From Acidovorax soli (GTDB lineage: Bacteria; Pseudomonadota; Gammaproteobacteria; Burkholderiales; Burkholderiaceae_C), in the NCBI RefSeq assembly GCF_014207955.1, contig NZ_JACHLK010000002.1, forward strand, positions 682,001-746,000: a stretch of DNA of 64,000 nt, in the 5' to 3' direction. The notes beneath the pieces are model-generated. The model saw only the letters and a list, made by a program, of their open reading frames with translations, did not search any database and was not told the origin of the DNA. Shown here piece by piece: positions 41,570 to 50,618 of the stretch. The position numbers were made by a program, and so were the translations under genes. Position 1 is the first letter of the stretch; each line of letters opens with the position of its first letter.

Positions 41570-42160
41570 ATGACTCCAGCGTACCTGGCTCCGGTAGAAC
41601 TGCCCAAGGCCTACCGCCTTCTCAACCACGGCCCCACGGTGCTGGTGTCGGCGCGCCACGGCGGCGTGGACAACGTGATGTCCGCCGCCTGGGCCTGCGC
41701 GCTGGACTTTGCGCCGCCCAAGCTCACGGTGGTGCTCGACAAGGCCACGCGCACGCGCGGGCTGGTCGAGGCCAGCGGGCAATTCGTGATCCAGGTGCCC
41801 ACGGCCGCGCAAATGCAGCTCACGCACGACGTGGGCAACACCAGCCTGCACCAGGACCCGGCCAAGCTGCAGCACCACGGCGTGGAGCTGTTCGGCCTGG
41901 AAGGGCACGACCTGCCTTTCGTCGCAGGCTGCTCGGCCTGGCTGGCCTGCAAAGTCATCCCCGAGGCGCACAACCAGCAGGCCTACGACCTGTTCATCGG
42001 CGAGGTGGTGGGCGCCTGGGCCGACACGCGCGTGTTTTCGGGCGGGCACTGGCACTTCGAGACGGCCGGATCCGAGTGGCGCAGCCTGCACTATGTGGCG
42101 GGCGGGCAGTTCTATGCGATCGGCGAATCGCTGGTGGCACGCACCGAACCCCGGGGCTGA
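41570..42160 (+). CDS. Flavin reductase-like protein
   Basis: The 196-residue product has the flavin reductase (FMN-binding split barrel) layout: LLNHGPTVLVSARHGGVDNVM, SAAWACALDFAPPKLTVVLD and TRTRGLVEASGQFVIQVPT. The first segment binds FMN. Members reduce FMN/FAD with NAD(P)H for monooxygenases or bind FMN only. It stands alone with no oxygenase neighbour. The start ATG follows CCCCAAGGACCTCTTTGCG. Function as a reductase is family-based. Confidence 0.85.
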   Translation: MTPAYLAPVELPKAYRLLNHGPTVLVSARHGGVDNVMSAAWACALDFAPPKLTVVLDKATRTRGLVEASGQFVIQVPTAAQMQLTHDVGNTSLHQDPAKLQHHGVELFGLEGHDLPFVAGCSAWLACKVIPEAHNQQAYDLFIGEVVGAWADTRVFSGGHWHFETAGSEWRSLHYVAGGQFYAIGESLVARTEPRG

Positions 42161-42255
42161 GAGCCTGAAAGCCTGGATTTCCGTGACAAAAGTCACTGGC
42201 CTGGGCCGCTGCTGCGCACCACAATGCCGGACCACTTTTCATGGGAGAACCGGCA

Positions 42256-43101
42256 ATGATCCAGGTGCGCGTGGGCCGTGCGGGCCACCATTTTTCGGCC
42301 ATGGCCTTGGGTGTGGCAGCCCTGCTGTCCAGCACTGGCCTTCGGGCTGAATCACCGCCGCCGGTGTTGCCGGAGACGGCGGTCAAGCCGCGCCCCGCAT
42401 CCTGCGAGAACGCCCAGGTGCTGCGCGTGATCGATGGCGACACCCTGGTGGTGGCAGGCGCGCAAGGCACCGAAAAGCTGCGCATCAGCCAGGTCTCGGC
42501 GCCCAAGAGAAGCCAGCGTTCCGGCCCCTATGCGCTCGCCTGCCTGCAGAACCTGGCGGCCGGCAAGCCGGTCTCCCTGTGCCGGGACGGGCGCGACCGC
42601 TACGGCCTGACCCTGGCCAACCTGGCGGTGGATGGCAAGGACCTGGCGTCCTCCCTGGTGGAAAAGGGCTGCGCCCACCCGTACTTCAACTACCTCGAAG
42701 CCGGCAGCCCGCTGCCGGCGCTGCACGGGCACTACTGGATGAACCGCGACCCCCTGCCCGTCGACACGCCGGAAGCGGCTGCGCCCTGGGTCTACCGCGC
42801 CGCCTCGGTACCGGTACCCGTGCTCGCCAATGGCCAGACGCCCATCCAGGTATCGAGCAGCACGCTGGCCAAGCCCGTCAACCGCCTGCTGGACTGGGCC
42901 GAGTTCAAGTTCGATGCCCTGCTGCAGGGCGGCTCCAACACCCAGGCGGTGGGCACCGCGGGCGATGGCTACCGCTGCTACAGCAACGGCCAGTGCCTGG
43001 GCCTGATCGACGGCGCTGTGGTGTTCCACGACGGGCAACAGATCCGCACCCTGCTGCCCGCGGCCGACGCGCTGCGCGCAGCCCAGGCCGACGGCTACTG
43101 A
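42256..43101 (+). CDS. Secreted thermonuclease (SNase)-like protein
   Basis: The 281-residue protein has an N-terminal signal (AMALGVAALLSSTGLRA) and an SNase-type beta barrel: VLRVIDGDTLVVAG, KLRISQVSAPKRSQRSG and RDRYGLTLANLAVDGKDL, followed by KGCAHPYFNY. The VIDGDT and RYG-type motifs are well kept, but the usual D-A-P-E segment is VSAPK, so the metal or catalytic Glu may be lost and nuclease activity is uncertain. A C-terminal ~100-residue extension carries two Cys (YRCYSNGQCLG). The start at 42256 follows GGGAGAACCGGCA; an ATG five codons earlier overlaps the ribosome binding site. Confidence 0.82.
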   Translation: MIQVRVGRAGHHFSAMALGVAALLSSTGLRAESPPPVLPETAVKPRPASCENAQVLRVIDGDTLVVAGAQGTEKLRISQVSAPKRSQRSGPYALACLQNLAAGKPVSLCRDGRDRYGLTLANLAVDGKDLASSLVEKGCAHPYFNYLEAGSPLPALHGHYWMNRDPLPVDTPEAAAPWVYRAASVPVPVLANGQTPIQVSSSTLAKPVNRLLDWAEFKFDALLQGGSNTQAVGTAGDGYRCYSNGQCLGLIDGAVVFHDGQQIRTLLPAADALRAAQADGY

Positions 43102-43113
43102 GCCAGCCGGGCG

Positions 43114-43863
43114 CTACCGCCCGCCCACGGCCGCCCGCCCTGCCGACAGCCCTTGGCTGGCCGCCAGCGCCAGCGCAGTCGTCTGCTGGAAATGCTGCTG
43201 CAGCAAGGCCGTGGCGCGCGCCACGTCGCGCGCCAGCGCGGCCTCGACGATGGCGGTGTGCTCGGCCGCGATGTCGCGCTGCACAGGCTGGGCGGCAGCC
43301 TTTTCGCCCGCGCGGCCTGGCGCCGCGGCCGAGAGAAAGCGGTAGCGCGTGAAGCGCTCGCGCAGGTTGGCCGCCAGCTCCAGCAGCACGCGCGAACCGC
43401 AGGCCGAGAGCAATGCGTCGTGAAAGGCCATGTGCGCCTCGTCCCACTGGGTAGACAGAGCCGCCGGCATGCCGGGCTCGCGCAGGGCCAGGCGGTTGAG
43501 CTGGTGGTGGGCAGCCACCACGCGCGACTCCCAGGCCACATCGCCCTGCAGCACCGACAGGCGCAAGGCCTCGGTCTCCACCAGCACCCGCGCGCCCGAT
43601 ATCTCCACCAGGTCCTGCGCCGAGGCGCTCGCGACCTTGAAGCCGCGCTGGTCCTCGGCCTGCACGAAGCCGCTGCTGGTCAGGCGCGAAAGTGCCTCGC
43701 GCATGGGGATGGGGCTGGCGCCGTAGCGCGTGCACAGGTCCTTGATGAGCAGCTTGGAGCCCGGGGCGAACACGCCGCCCACGATGTCCATGCGCAGTTG
43801 CGCCACGAGCGAGGAGGTGCGGGTGGTGGGCGCGGTCGAGAGGGGTTCAGTCGCTGTGGGCAT
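43114..43863 (-). CDS. GntR/FCD-family transcriptional regulator
   Basis: The 249-residue protein has a GntR winged helix at residues about 18-83 (SLVAQLRMDIVGGVFAPGS, YGASPIPMREALSRLTSSG) and an all-helical FCD effector domain with SGARVLVETEALRL and the metal-binding His residues in DEAHMAFHDALLSACG and EHTAIVEA. It is divergent from the FAH-TctC-VOC unit, with a very AT-rich 112-base gap between the starts, so repression of that unit and release by an aromatic acid is the likely role. Confidence 0.93.
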   Translation of the reverse strand: MPTATEPLSTAPTTRTSSLVAQLRMDIVGGVFAPGSKLLIKDLCTRYGASPIPMREALSRLTSSGFVQAEDQRGFKVASASAQDLVEISGARVLVETEALRLSVLQGDVAWESRVVAAHHQLNRLALREPGMPAALSTQWDEAHMAFHDALLSACGSRVLLELAANLRERFTRYRFLSAAAPGRAGEKAAAQPVQRDIAAEHTAIVEAALARDVARATALLQQHFQQTTALALAASQGLSAGRAAVGGR

Positions 43864-43885
43864 GGGCTTGCGCCAGTGGGGCTGG

Positions 43886-43958
43886 CGGGTTTTGGAAATT
43901 ATAGGGTTTGCACTAACATATACTTTTCAATAAAATATATATATTTCTTCCATTCACG
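43886..43958. promoter_or_regulatory. AT-rich divergent promoter region of GntR and FAH genes
   Basis: A strikingly AT-rich stretch in an otherwise ~70% GC surrounding, with overlapping TA steps (ATATATATAT near 43,937-43,946) and TTTGCACTAACATATAC. It lies between the GntR and the FAH-type starts and is the natural site for both promoters and the GntR operator. Confidence 0.55.
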
Positions 43959-43975
43959 CAACCCGGACCCTCCCC

Positions 43976-44845
43976 ATGAAGCTCTGCACATTCACCCTCC
44001 AAGGTTCCCGCCGCCTCGGCCTGCTCGATGGCGAGCAGGTGCGCCCCCTGCCCGCCGACGTGGCGCGCGACGTCGGCGACTTCGTTCGCCAGCTGGCCGC
44101 TGGCGCCAGCCGCGAAGAACTGATCGCCGGCGCGGGCGCGCCCGTGCCGCTGGCCCAGGTGCAGTTTCTGCCGCCCGTGGTCGCGCCCGACAAGATCATC
44201 TGCGTGGGCCTGAACTACCACGACCACACCAAGGAGAGCGCCTATGCCCAGCCCGACTACCCCACGCTGTTCCTGCGCCTGACCACCAGCCTGTGCGCCC
44301 ACGATGCCCCCATCGTGCGCCCCGCCTGCAGCGACAGCCTGGACTACGAGGGCGAGCTGGCCGTGGTGATCGGCACCGGCGGCCGGCATATCCCCCTCGA
44401 CAAGGCGCTGGACCATGTGTTCGGCTACTCGGTGTTCAACGACGGCTCGGTGCGCGAATACCAGTTCAAGACCCCGCAGTGGACCGTGGGCAAGACCTTC
44501 GACGCCACGGGCGGCTTCGGCCCCGCCGTGGTCACGGCCGACGAGCTGCCGCCCGGCGCCCGCGGCCTGAAGCTGGAAACCCGCCTGAACGGCCAGACCG
44601 TGCAGTCGGCCAACACCGACGACATGGTGTTCGACGTGGCCACCCTGGTGCATGTGATCAGCGAGGCCATCACCCTGAGCCCGGGCGATGTGATCGTGGC
44701 GGGAACGCCGGCCGGCATCGGCTGGGCACGCTCGCCGCGCCTGCTGATGCGCGACGGCGATGTCTGCGAGGTGTCCATCGAGCGCATCGGCACACTGCGC
44801 AACCCCATCGCCGACGAGGTGCTGGCAGGCGCCGTGGCCGCGTAA
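43976..44845 (+). CDS. Fumarylacetoacetate hydrolase-family protein (cluster A)
   Basis: The 289-residue protein is an FAH-family hydrolase or isomerase (HpcE/2-keto-4-pentenoate hydratase type). The metal site is seen in SLDYEGELAVVIG (acidic ligands) and the later VFNDGSVREYQ; KIICVGLNYHDHTKES and SPGDVIVAGTPAGIG are conserved family segments. It opens catabolic cluster A, 33 bases before a Bug-type receptor gene and followed by a VOC dioxygenase, under a divergent GntR regulator. A role in breaking down a ring-cleavage product is likely. Confidence 0.93.
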   Translation: MKLCTFTLQGSRRLGLLDGEQVRPLPADVARDVGDFVRQLAAGASREELIAGAGAPVPLAQVQFLPPVVAPDKIICVGLNYHDHTKESAYAQPDYPTLFLRLTTSLCAHDAPIVRPACSDSLDYEGELAVVIGTGGRHIPLDKALDHVFGYSVFNDGSVREYQFKTPQWTVGKTFDATGGFGPAVVTADELPPGARGLKLETRLNGQTVQSANTDDMVFDVATLVHVISEAITLSPGDVIVAGTPAGIGWARSPRLLMRDGDVCEVSIERIGTLRNPIADEVLAGAVAA

Positions 44846-44878
44846 ACAAGCACACAAGAACGACAGGAGACAACCGCC

Positions 44879-45853
44879 ATGAACCGCCTGCTTGCCCCCT
44901 TGGCCATTGCCGCCGCGCTGCTGGCTGCCCCACCCGTGCAGGCCCAGCTGGCCGGGCGCACCGTCAGCATCATCGTGCCGCAGCCCGCCGGCAATCCCAC
45001 CGACGGCGTGGCGCGCAAGCTCCAGCCGCTCTTGCAGAAGGAGCTGGAGCAGACCGTGATCGTGGAGAACACGCCCGGCGCGGGCGGCTCCATCGGCGTG
45101 CAGAAGGTGCTCAGCGGCCAGGCCAACACCGTGCCGGTGCTGATCGCCTCGCAGACCGAGCCCATCCTCACGCCCTTCACCATCAAGGGCGCGCGCTACA
45201 AGCCCGAGGACTTCCGCGCCATCGCGCTGGTGGCGCGCCTGCCCTACATCCTGGTGGCGCGACCGGGGCTGGCGGCCAGCAGCCCCAGCGAACTCGCGGC
45301 GCTGGCCAAAAAGTCGGCCACACCGCTGAGCTTTGGCAACATTGGCCCCGGCTCCATGATCCACCTGCTGGGCGAGCAGTGGGCGCGCAAGACCCATGCC
45401 AAGCTCAACCAGATCTCCTACCGCGGCGTACCGCCCGTGACGCAGGACCTCATGGGCGACCAGATCGACCTGAGCTTTCTGCCGCTGGGCGGGGCCACGC
45501 TGTCCATGATCCAGTCCGGCAAGGTCAAGGCCATTGCCAGCTCGGCCGCCACGGCCCACCCGCAGCTGCCGCGCCTGCCGACCATCGCGGGCTCGGACAA
45601 GGCACTGTCGGACTTCGTCTATGGCACCTGGATCGCCCTGCTCGTGCCCACCAAGACACCAGCCGACGTGGTCGAGCGCCTGAACAAGGCGCTCACGGCC
45701 TCGATGAAGGACAGCGACTTCCAGGCCTACGTGACGACCAGCGGCATGGAACTGGCCACGGGCAATACGCTGCGCGAACTCGACAGGTTCTATGCTGTGG
45801 AAACCCAGCTGTACCAGGGGCTGGCCAAGGACATCGGCGTGACCGCTGAATGA
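44879..45853 (+). CDS. Bug/TctC-type tripartite tricarboxylate receptor (cluster A)
   Basis: The 324-residue protein has a signal peptide (LAIAAALLAAPPVQAQ) and the Bug family fold: IIVPQPAGNPTDGVARKLQ near the mature N-terminus, VENTPGAGGSIGVQKV and the C-terminal LVPTKTPADVVERLNKAL. Bug receptors bind carboxylates in the periplasm; the membrane partners TctA/B are not present here, as is common for orphan Bug genes in this group. It is preceded by GACAGGAGACAACCGCC and followed by the VOC gene, with a 4-base overlap of its stop with an upstream ATG. Confidence 0.93.
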   Translation: MNRLLAPLAIAAALLAAPPVQAQLAGRTVSIIVPQPAGNPTDGVARKLQPLLQKELEQTVIVENTPGAGGSIGVQKVLSGQANTVPVLIASQTEPILTPFTIKGARYKPEDFRAIALVARLPYILVARPGLAASSPSELAALAKKSATPLSFGNIGPGSMIHLLGEQWARKTHAKLNQISYRGVPPVTQDLMGDQIDLSFLPLGGATLSMIQSGKVKAIASSAATAHPQLPRLPTIAGSDKALSDFVYGTWIALLVPTKTPADVVERLNKALTASMKDSDFQAYVTTSGMELATGNTLRELDRFYAVETQLYQGLAKDIGVTAE

Positions 45854-45885
45854 GCACCACGACGCACCACGACAGGAGACAGACC

Positions 45886-46833
45886 GTGACGAACCCACCG
45901 TCTCAGAACCGCCCCGCCATCCACTCGGTCGACGAGTTCGTGTTCAGCGTGCCCGACCTGGCCGTGGCGCGCCACTTCTACACCAGCTTCGGCCTGGACG
46001 TGCGCGACGAAGGCGGCGCGCTGGCGCTCCACACCCATGGCCACCCGCACCGCTGGGCGCGCGTGCTGCAGGGCGACGGCGGCCCCAAGCGGCTCGAATG
46101 GCTCAGCCTGGGCATCCACGCAGCCGACCTGCCGCGCTTTGACGACCTGCTGCACGCGCGCGGCATCGCCCGCCTGGCACCACCCCAAGGGGCCGATCCG
46201 TCGGGCCTGTGGCTGCAGGGCCCCGATGCGCTGCCCATCCAGCTGCGCGTGGCGCCCAAGGTGTCGCCCGATGCCCCAGGCCCGCGCGATGCGCCGCCCG
46301 CGCCCGCCAACGTCGGCCGCGCGCCCAGCCGCAGCACGGCCCAGGCCACGCGGCCGCTGTACCTCTCGCACATCCTGCTGTTCACGGCCGACGTGGCGCG
46401 GGCGCTGGACTTCTACACCGGCGTGCTGGGGCTGCAGGTGTCGGACCAGTCGGCCGGCATCATCGCCTTTTTGCACACGCCGCACGGCAGCGACCACCAC
46501 CTGATCGCTTTTGCCAAGTCCAACGCGGGCGGCCTGCACCACAGCAGCTGGTGCGTGCCCTCGCTCGACGCCGTGGGCATGGGCGCGCAGCAGATGGCCG
46601 CCGCCGGCTACCCCGATGGCTGGGGCCTGGGCCGGCATGTGCTGGGCTCGAACTACTTCCGCTACGTGCGCGACCCCTGGGGCAGCTTTGCCGAGTATTC
46701 GTTCGACATCGACTACGTGGCACCCCACGCGCAGTGGCCCGCGGCCGACCATCCCCCCGAGGATTCGCTCTATGTCTGGGGCCCCCATGTGCCCGAGGAC
46801 TTTATCGTCAATCACGAGCTGGCTCGGGGTTGA
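45886..46833 (+). CDS. VOC/extradiol ring-cleavage-like dioxygenase (cluster A)
   Basis: The 315-residue product has two VOC modules. The second carries the expected metal ligands: His in YLSHILLF, His in GLHHSSWCV and Glu in SFAEYSFD, as in extradiol dioxygenases. The start was set at a GTG (45886) because AGGAGACAGACC stands directly before it and matches the site before the previous gene; an in-frame ATG at 45850, overlapping the receptor stop by four bases, has no such site. It likely opens an aromatic ring whose product goes to the FAH-type enzyme of the same unit. Confidence 0.88.
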   Translation: MTNPPSQNRPAIHSVDEFVFSVPDLAVARHFYTSFGLDVRDEGGALALHTHGHPHRWARVLQGDGGPKRLEWLSLGIHAADLPRFDDLLHARGIARLAPPQGADPSGLWLQGPDALPIQLRVAPKVSPDAPGPRDAPPAPANVGRAPSRSTAQATRPLYLSHILLFTADVARALDFYTGVLGLQVSDQSAGIIAFLHTPHGSDHHLIAFAKSNAGGLHHSSWCVPSLDAVGMGAQQMAAAGYPDGWGLGRHVLGSNYFRYVRDPWGSFAEYSFDIDYVAPHAQWPAADHPPEDSLYVWGPHVPEDFIVNHELARG

Positions 46834-46841
46834 TCACCTGC

Positions 46842-47927
46842 CTACATCCCTTGCGGCGGCACCTGCAGGCTGGCGACGGCTTGGCCTGCAGGCTGCTGCG
46901 GGGCACGCACCTGGGGCAGGCAATCGGGGTACTCGCGCTGGATGAAGGTCACCAGCGCCTCGCGCACGCGGCAGCGCAGGTCGAAGGCCAGGCCCGAGGA
47001 GCGGGCCGAGACCAGCACGCGGATCTGGATGGTGCGCTCGGTCACGTCGGTCAGTTGCAGCACGCTCACGCGCTTGTCCCATTCAGGCGCCGTTTCCAGC
47101 ACGCGCTGGAACTCGGCGCGCAGCGGCTCCAGCGGCAAGGCGTAGTCGGCATACAGGAACACCGTGCCCAGGATCTCGGAGCTGGTGCGCGTCCAGTTCT
47201 GGAAGGGGTGCTCGATGAACCACTGCAGCGGGATGATGAGGCGGCGCTCGTCCCAGATCTTGAGCACCACATAGGTGCCCGTGATCTCCTCGACCCGCCC
47301 CCACTCGCCCTCGATGATGAGCACGTCGTCGATGCGAAAGGGCTGGGCCAGCGCGATCTGCAGGCCGGCGATCATGTTGCTGAACACCGGCCGCGCGGCG
47401 ATGCCGGCGACGATGCCCACCACGCCGGCCGAGGCCAGCAGGCTCGCACCCACCTGGCGTGCGCCCGGAAAGGTCATGAGCACCATGGCCAGGCCGGCCA
47501 TCACCACCGCCGTCATGGCGGTGCGCGAGAGCACGCGCGCCTGCGTGGCGATGCGCCGGGCCGTGAGGTTGTCCTCCACATCGGCCGGGTGCTTGGCGAT
47601 CACGCCATCGGCCAGGCCGCCGATGGCCGCCACCAGCAGCCAGCAGGTGCCCGCGATGACGGCCAGGCCATTGAAGTGCCGCACCGTGCCGATGTGGCGC
47701 AGGTCATCGCTCGTGGCTTGCCACACCAGCTGCAGCGCGATCAGCGGCAACAGCAGGCGCACCACGGGCACACAGGCCTCGAACACCGTGCGCAGCACCA
47801 GCACAGGGCCCGTGGCACGGCGCAGCACCACGGCAGCGATGCGGTGCACGATGGCCGCCGCAATGACCGCCGCCACTGCGACGATGCCGGTGTGCGTCCA
47901 GGAGGTGGGGTCGAACCAGTCCATCAT
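46842..47927 (-). CDS. MscS-family mechanosensitive channel
   Basis: The 361-residue protein has four or five N-terminal membrane segments, followed by the MscS pore and upper vestibule: a hydrophobic pore helix with GVVGIVAGIAARPVFSNMIAGLQ and the beta domain QPFRIDDVLIIEGEWGRVEEI and YVVLKIWDERRLIIPLQWF. It lets solutes out during osmotic downshock. The start ATG at 47927 is one of two adjacent ATG codons before DWFDPTSW. It lies between two catabolic clusters and is read tail to tail with cluster A; no regulatory link to them is seen. Confidence 0.92.
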   Translation of the reverse strand: MMDWFDPTSWTHTGIVAVAAVIAAAIVHRIAAVVLRRATGPVLVLRTVFEACVPVVRLLLPLIALQLVWQATSDDLRHIGTVRHFNGLAVIAGTCWLLVAAIGGLADGVIAKHPADVEDNLTARRIATQARVLSRTAMTAVVMAGLAMVLMTFPGARQVGASLLASAGVVGIVAGIAARPVFSNMIAGLQIALAQPFRIDDVLIIEGEWGRVEEITGTYVVLKIWDERRLIIPLQWFIEHPFQNWTRTSSEILGTVFLYADYALPLEPLRAEFQRVLETAPEWDKRVSVLQLTDVTERTIQIRVLVSARSSGLAFDLRCRVREALVTFIQREYPDCLPQVRAPQQPAGQAVASLQVPPQGM

Positions 47928-48094
47928 GTGCCCGCCCCCAGGGGCTGGATGGCAGGGAAGAAGGTGGGGGTCGGTCTGCTGCTGTCCGGCAAAAAGGTGG
48001 CTCCGCAAGGGTCATGGAAACACCCATTGTGGGAAATTGCTGCACAGCAACATGTCAGCGAATGCCGACAATGCGGGGGCGGCCCACCGCCGGA

Positions 48095-49093
48095 TCAATC
48101 GAGCCGGATGTTGTTGCTCTTGATCAGCTGCACCGTGGCCCGGGCCTCGCGGTCCACCACGGCGGCGATCTGCGCCTGGGGCGTGGCCATCGGCTCGGTG
48201 CTGGTGTCATACAGCATCTGGGCCAGCGCGGGCTCGGCCGTCACGGCGCGGAACAGGCCATGCAGGCGCGCCACCAGTGCATCGGGCAGGCCGGATGGCC
48301 CCCACACGCCCACCCAGGTGCTGAATTCCAGGCCCGGCAGCGTCTCCGCCAGCGTGGGCACCTCGGGCGCGATCTTGCTGCGCACCGGCCCGGTGTAGGC
48401 CAGCACGCGCACCTTGCCGGCACGCATATGGGCAATGGCCGAGCTGGGCGGCTCGAAGCCGATGTCCACCACGCCCGCCAGCAGGTCGGTGATGAAGCTG
48501 CCCTTGTAGGGCACATGCTGCAGCTCGATGCCCGCGACGTTCTGCATCTGCTCGGTGAACATGTGCGAAGTGCTGCCCGGGCCGTGAGAGGCATAGTTCA
48601 CCATGCGCGGCCTGGCCTTGGCCATGGCGATCAACTCCTTGACCGAGCCGGCCGCAAACCCCGGCCGCGCCAGCAGGAACGAACCGCCGCCGTAGAGCTG
48701 GGCAATCGGCACCAGGTCCTTCTGCGGGTTGTAGGGCAGCTTGGGAAACAGAAAGGGCGTGGTGGTAAAGGTGGCGCCCACGGTCATCAGCAAGGTCTGC
48801 CCGTTGGCGGGCGCCTTGGCCACCACGTCGGTGCCCAGCATGCCGCCCGCGCCGGGGCGGTTCTCCACGACCACCGGGGCGCCGATGCGCTTGCCCAGGT
48901 GCTCGGCATACAGGCGCGCCATGGGGTCGATGCCCACGCCGGGTGGCGTGGGGGTGACCAGGCGGATGGGTCCGTCGGGCCATTGGGCCTGGGCCCGGGC
49001 GTGCAGCACACCGGCCAGGGCGGCAGCGCCCAGGGCGCCCAAGGCGGCCCTGCGGCCGCTGGAAGATGCGCGTCGCTCGATTGCAGCATTCAT
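48095..49093 (-). CDS. Bug/TctC-type tripartite tricarboxylate receptor (cluster B)
   Basis: The 332-residue receptor starts with a basic, twin-Arg-containing signal (SGRRAALGALGAAALAG) and has the family blocks IRLVTPTPPGVGIDPMA, VENRPGAGGMLGTDVV and VNYASHGPGSTSHMF. The partner membrane genes are missing. It is the last gene of cluster B, 42 bases after a VOC gene, and parallels the receptor of cluster A. A Tat-type signal is possible but not certain. It probably feeds the carboxylate substrate of this cluster into the cell by an unlinked permease. Confidence 0.92.
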   Translation of the reverse strand: MNAAIERRASSSGRRAALGALGAAALAGVLHARAQAQWPDGPIRLVTPTPPGVGIDPMARLYAEHLGKRIGAPVVVENRPGAGGMLGTDVVAKAPANGQTLLMTVGATFTTTPFLFPKLPYNPQKDLVPIAQLYGGGSFLLARPGFAAGSVKELIAMAKARPRMVNYASHGPGSTSHMFTEQMQNVAGIELQHVPYKGSFITDLLAGVVDIGFEPPSSAIAHMRAGKVRVLAYTGPVRSKIAPEVPTLAETLPGLEFSTWVGVWGPSGLPDALVARLHGLFRAVTAEPALAQMLYDTSTEPMATPQAQIAAVVDREARATVQLIKSNNIRLD

Positions 49094-49135
49094 GTCTTGT
49101 CTCCGTATTGTGGTTGTTTGTTGGCAACGGGCACT

Positions 49136-49729
49136 TCAGGCCACGTGCATGTCCCAGGGCGTCTTGCCCGGCGGCAGCGGTGGCCGCGCGGTGAGCGCCG
49201 CCAGCGGCTCGCCCGCCTCGTAGCGCGCGATCAGCGCCTCCGGGTCGAACAAAATGCCCATGAAGTTCTCTTCGTAGGCGCCCGAGGCGAAGAAGGCATC
49301 GAGGTCGGCGCTGGCAGTGAACACGTCGTACTGCAGCTCCACCCGGTTGCCGTCGGGGTCCTTGTAGTACAGGGACACGGTGGGGCCGTGGTTGATGGTC
49401 CAGTACGGCAGGATGCCTGCGGCCTTGAGACGGCGGAACGTGGCCAACAAAGCATCCAGCGTGGGATAGGTGAAGGCCAGGTGCTCCAGGCCGACGGCTC
49501 CGTCATCGGCGGCCGCCAGCTCGGGCCGCCCGATCAGGCCGATGCGGTGGTGCTCGTCGTCGTAGGTCAGAAAGCACAGCATCTCGTTGTCAAACGCAGG
49601 CCAGCCTTGCAGCACCGAGAGGTACCAGGCGCGCGAGCGCGGCAGGTCGGCCACGCGCAGCACCACATGGGCCAGCTTGGCGGGGCGGATGGGATGCGCG
49701 GCGGCATCGGGCAAGGTGCGGGGTTCCAT
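49136..49729 (-). CDS. VOC-family extradiol dioxygenase-like protein (cluster B)
   Basis: The 197-residue protein has a VOC fold with His in KLAHVVLRV, His in VGLEHLAFTY and Glu in NRVELQYD, the ligands of an extradiol dioxygenase, plus SLYYKDPDGN. It is shorter than the cluster A enzyme, with a single metal-binding unit and a C-terminal helix. It lies 25 bases after the FAH-type gene and belongs to cluster B. Biphenyl-2,3-diol dioxygenase III-type enzymes are of this size; the substrate is not determined here. Confidence 0.88.
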   Translation of the reverse strand: MEPRTLPDAAAHPIRPAKLAHVVLRVADLPRSRAWYLSVLQGWPAFDNEMLCFLTYDDEHHRIGLIGRPELAAADDGAVGLEHLAFTYPTLDALLATFRRLKAAGILPYWTINHGPTVSLYYKDPDGNRVELQYDVFTASADLDAFFASGAYEENFMGILFDPEALIARYEAGEPLAALTARPPLPPGKTPWDMHVA

Positions 49730-49754
49730 GGGGTTTGTCTCCTGTGCTTTTGTC

Positions 49755-50618
49755 TTATCCCTCGGCGATGACGCGGTTCTCGATGGCGCCTATGCCTTCG
49801 ATCTCCACGCGCACCACGTCGCCCACCTGCAGGTAGCGCGGCGGGTCCATCAGGCCACCCACCCCGGCCGGGCTGCCGGTGGTGAGCACGTCACCGGGCT
49901 CCAGGGTGAAGGCGGTGGTCAGCTCCACGATCATGTCTTCCACGCGGTAGGTCATCTCGCGGGTGTTGCCGTCCTGGCGCAGCTCGCCATTGACCCAGGT
50001 GCGCAGGCGCAGGGCATGCGGGTCGGGCAGCTCGTCGCGCGTCACGACCCAGGGGCCGAAGGGGCCATGCGTGTCGAACGATTTGCCCAGGGTGTGCGTG
50101 GGCGAGCGCATCTGCCAGTCGCGCACGCTCAGGTCGTTGGCCACGACGAAGCCGGCCACCATGTCCATGGCGTCCTCGCGGCGCACATGGCGACAGCGCC
50201 GGCCGATCACGACACCGAGCTCGCCTTCGTAGTCGAACTCGTGCGAGATGCGCGGCAGGTGCACCGGGTCGTAGGGGCCGTTCACGCAGCTCACCTGCTT
50301 GTTGAACCAGGCCTGGCCGGGCGTGCGCACCAGGTTGATCTTGCGCGCCTCGGCCAGGTGCGAGGGGTAGTTGCCGCCCAGGCCCAGGAACTTGCGCGGC
50401 GCGGGGATGGGCGCCAGCAACTGCACGGCGGCCAGGTCCAGGCGCGGTGCGCTGGCCGCGGTGCTGCGGGCCCAGTCCAGCCCCGGCTGGCCCAGGGCCA
50501 GCAAGGCCATCAGGTCGCGCGGGGCGCCGGCGATGGCGCCCAGGTCGGCCAGCGCGTTGCCGTCTTCAACCACGCCATAGCTGGCGCGGCCCTCGGTGGT
50601 GAAACTGGCGAGCTTCAT
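49755..50618 (-). CDS. Fumarylacetoacetate hydrolase-family protein (cluster B)
   Basis: The 287-residue protein has the FAH core: KFLGLGGNYPSHLAEA, EFDYEGELGVVIGRRCRH (acidic ligands), FVVANDLSVRDWQMRS and EPGDVLTTGSPAGVGG. It is a different sequence from the cluster A member. Its ATG overlaps the stop of the azoreductase-like gene by four bases (ATGA), so both are translated together. The enzyme probably hydrolyses or decarboxylates a ring-cleavage product made by the VOC protein encoded after it. Confidence 0.93.
   Translation of the reverse strand: MKLASFTTEGRASYGVVEDGNALADLGAIAGAPRDLMALLALGQPGLDWARSTAASAPRLDLAAVQLLAPIPAPRKFLGLGGNYPSHLAEARKINLVRTPGQAWFNKQVSCVNGPYDPVHLPRISHEFDYEGELGVVIGRRCRHVRREDAMDMVAGFVVANDLSVRDWQMRSPTHTLGKSFDTHGPFGPWVVTRDELPDPHALRLRTWVNGELRQDGNTREMTYRVEDMIVELTTAFTLEPGDVLTTGSPAGVGGLMDPPRYLQVGDVVRVEIEGIGAIENRVIAEG

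Noticed and set aside
43153-45849. 898-residue rightward open frame across GntR, FAH and TctC genes
   Set aside because: It overlaps three well-supported genes on both strands; Arg/Ala/Gly-rich translation typical of GC-rich shadow frames.
46209-48398. 729-residue rightward frame over the VOC and MscS genes
   Set aside because: Covers the end of one real gene in another frame and the antisense of MscS; no recognisable domains.
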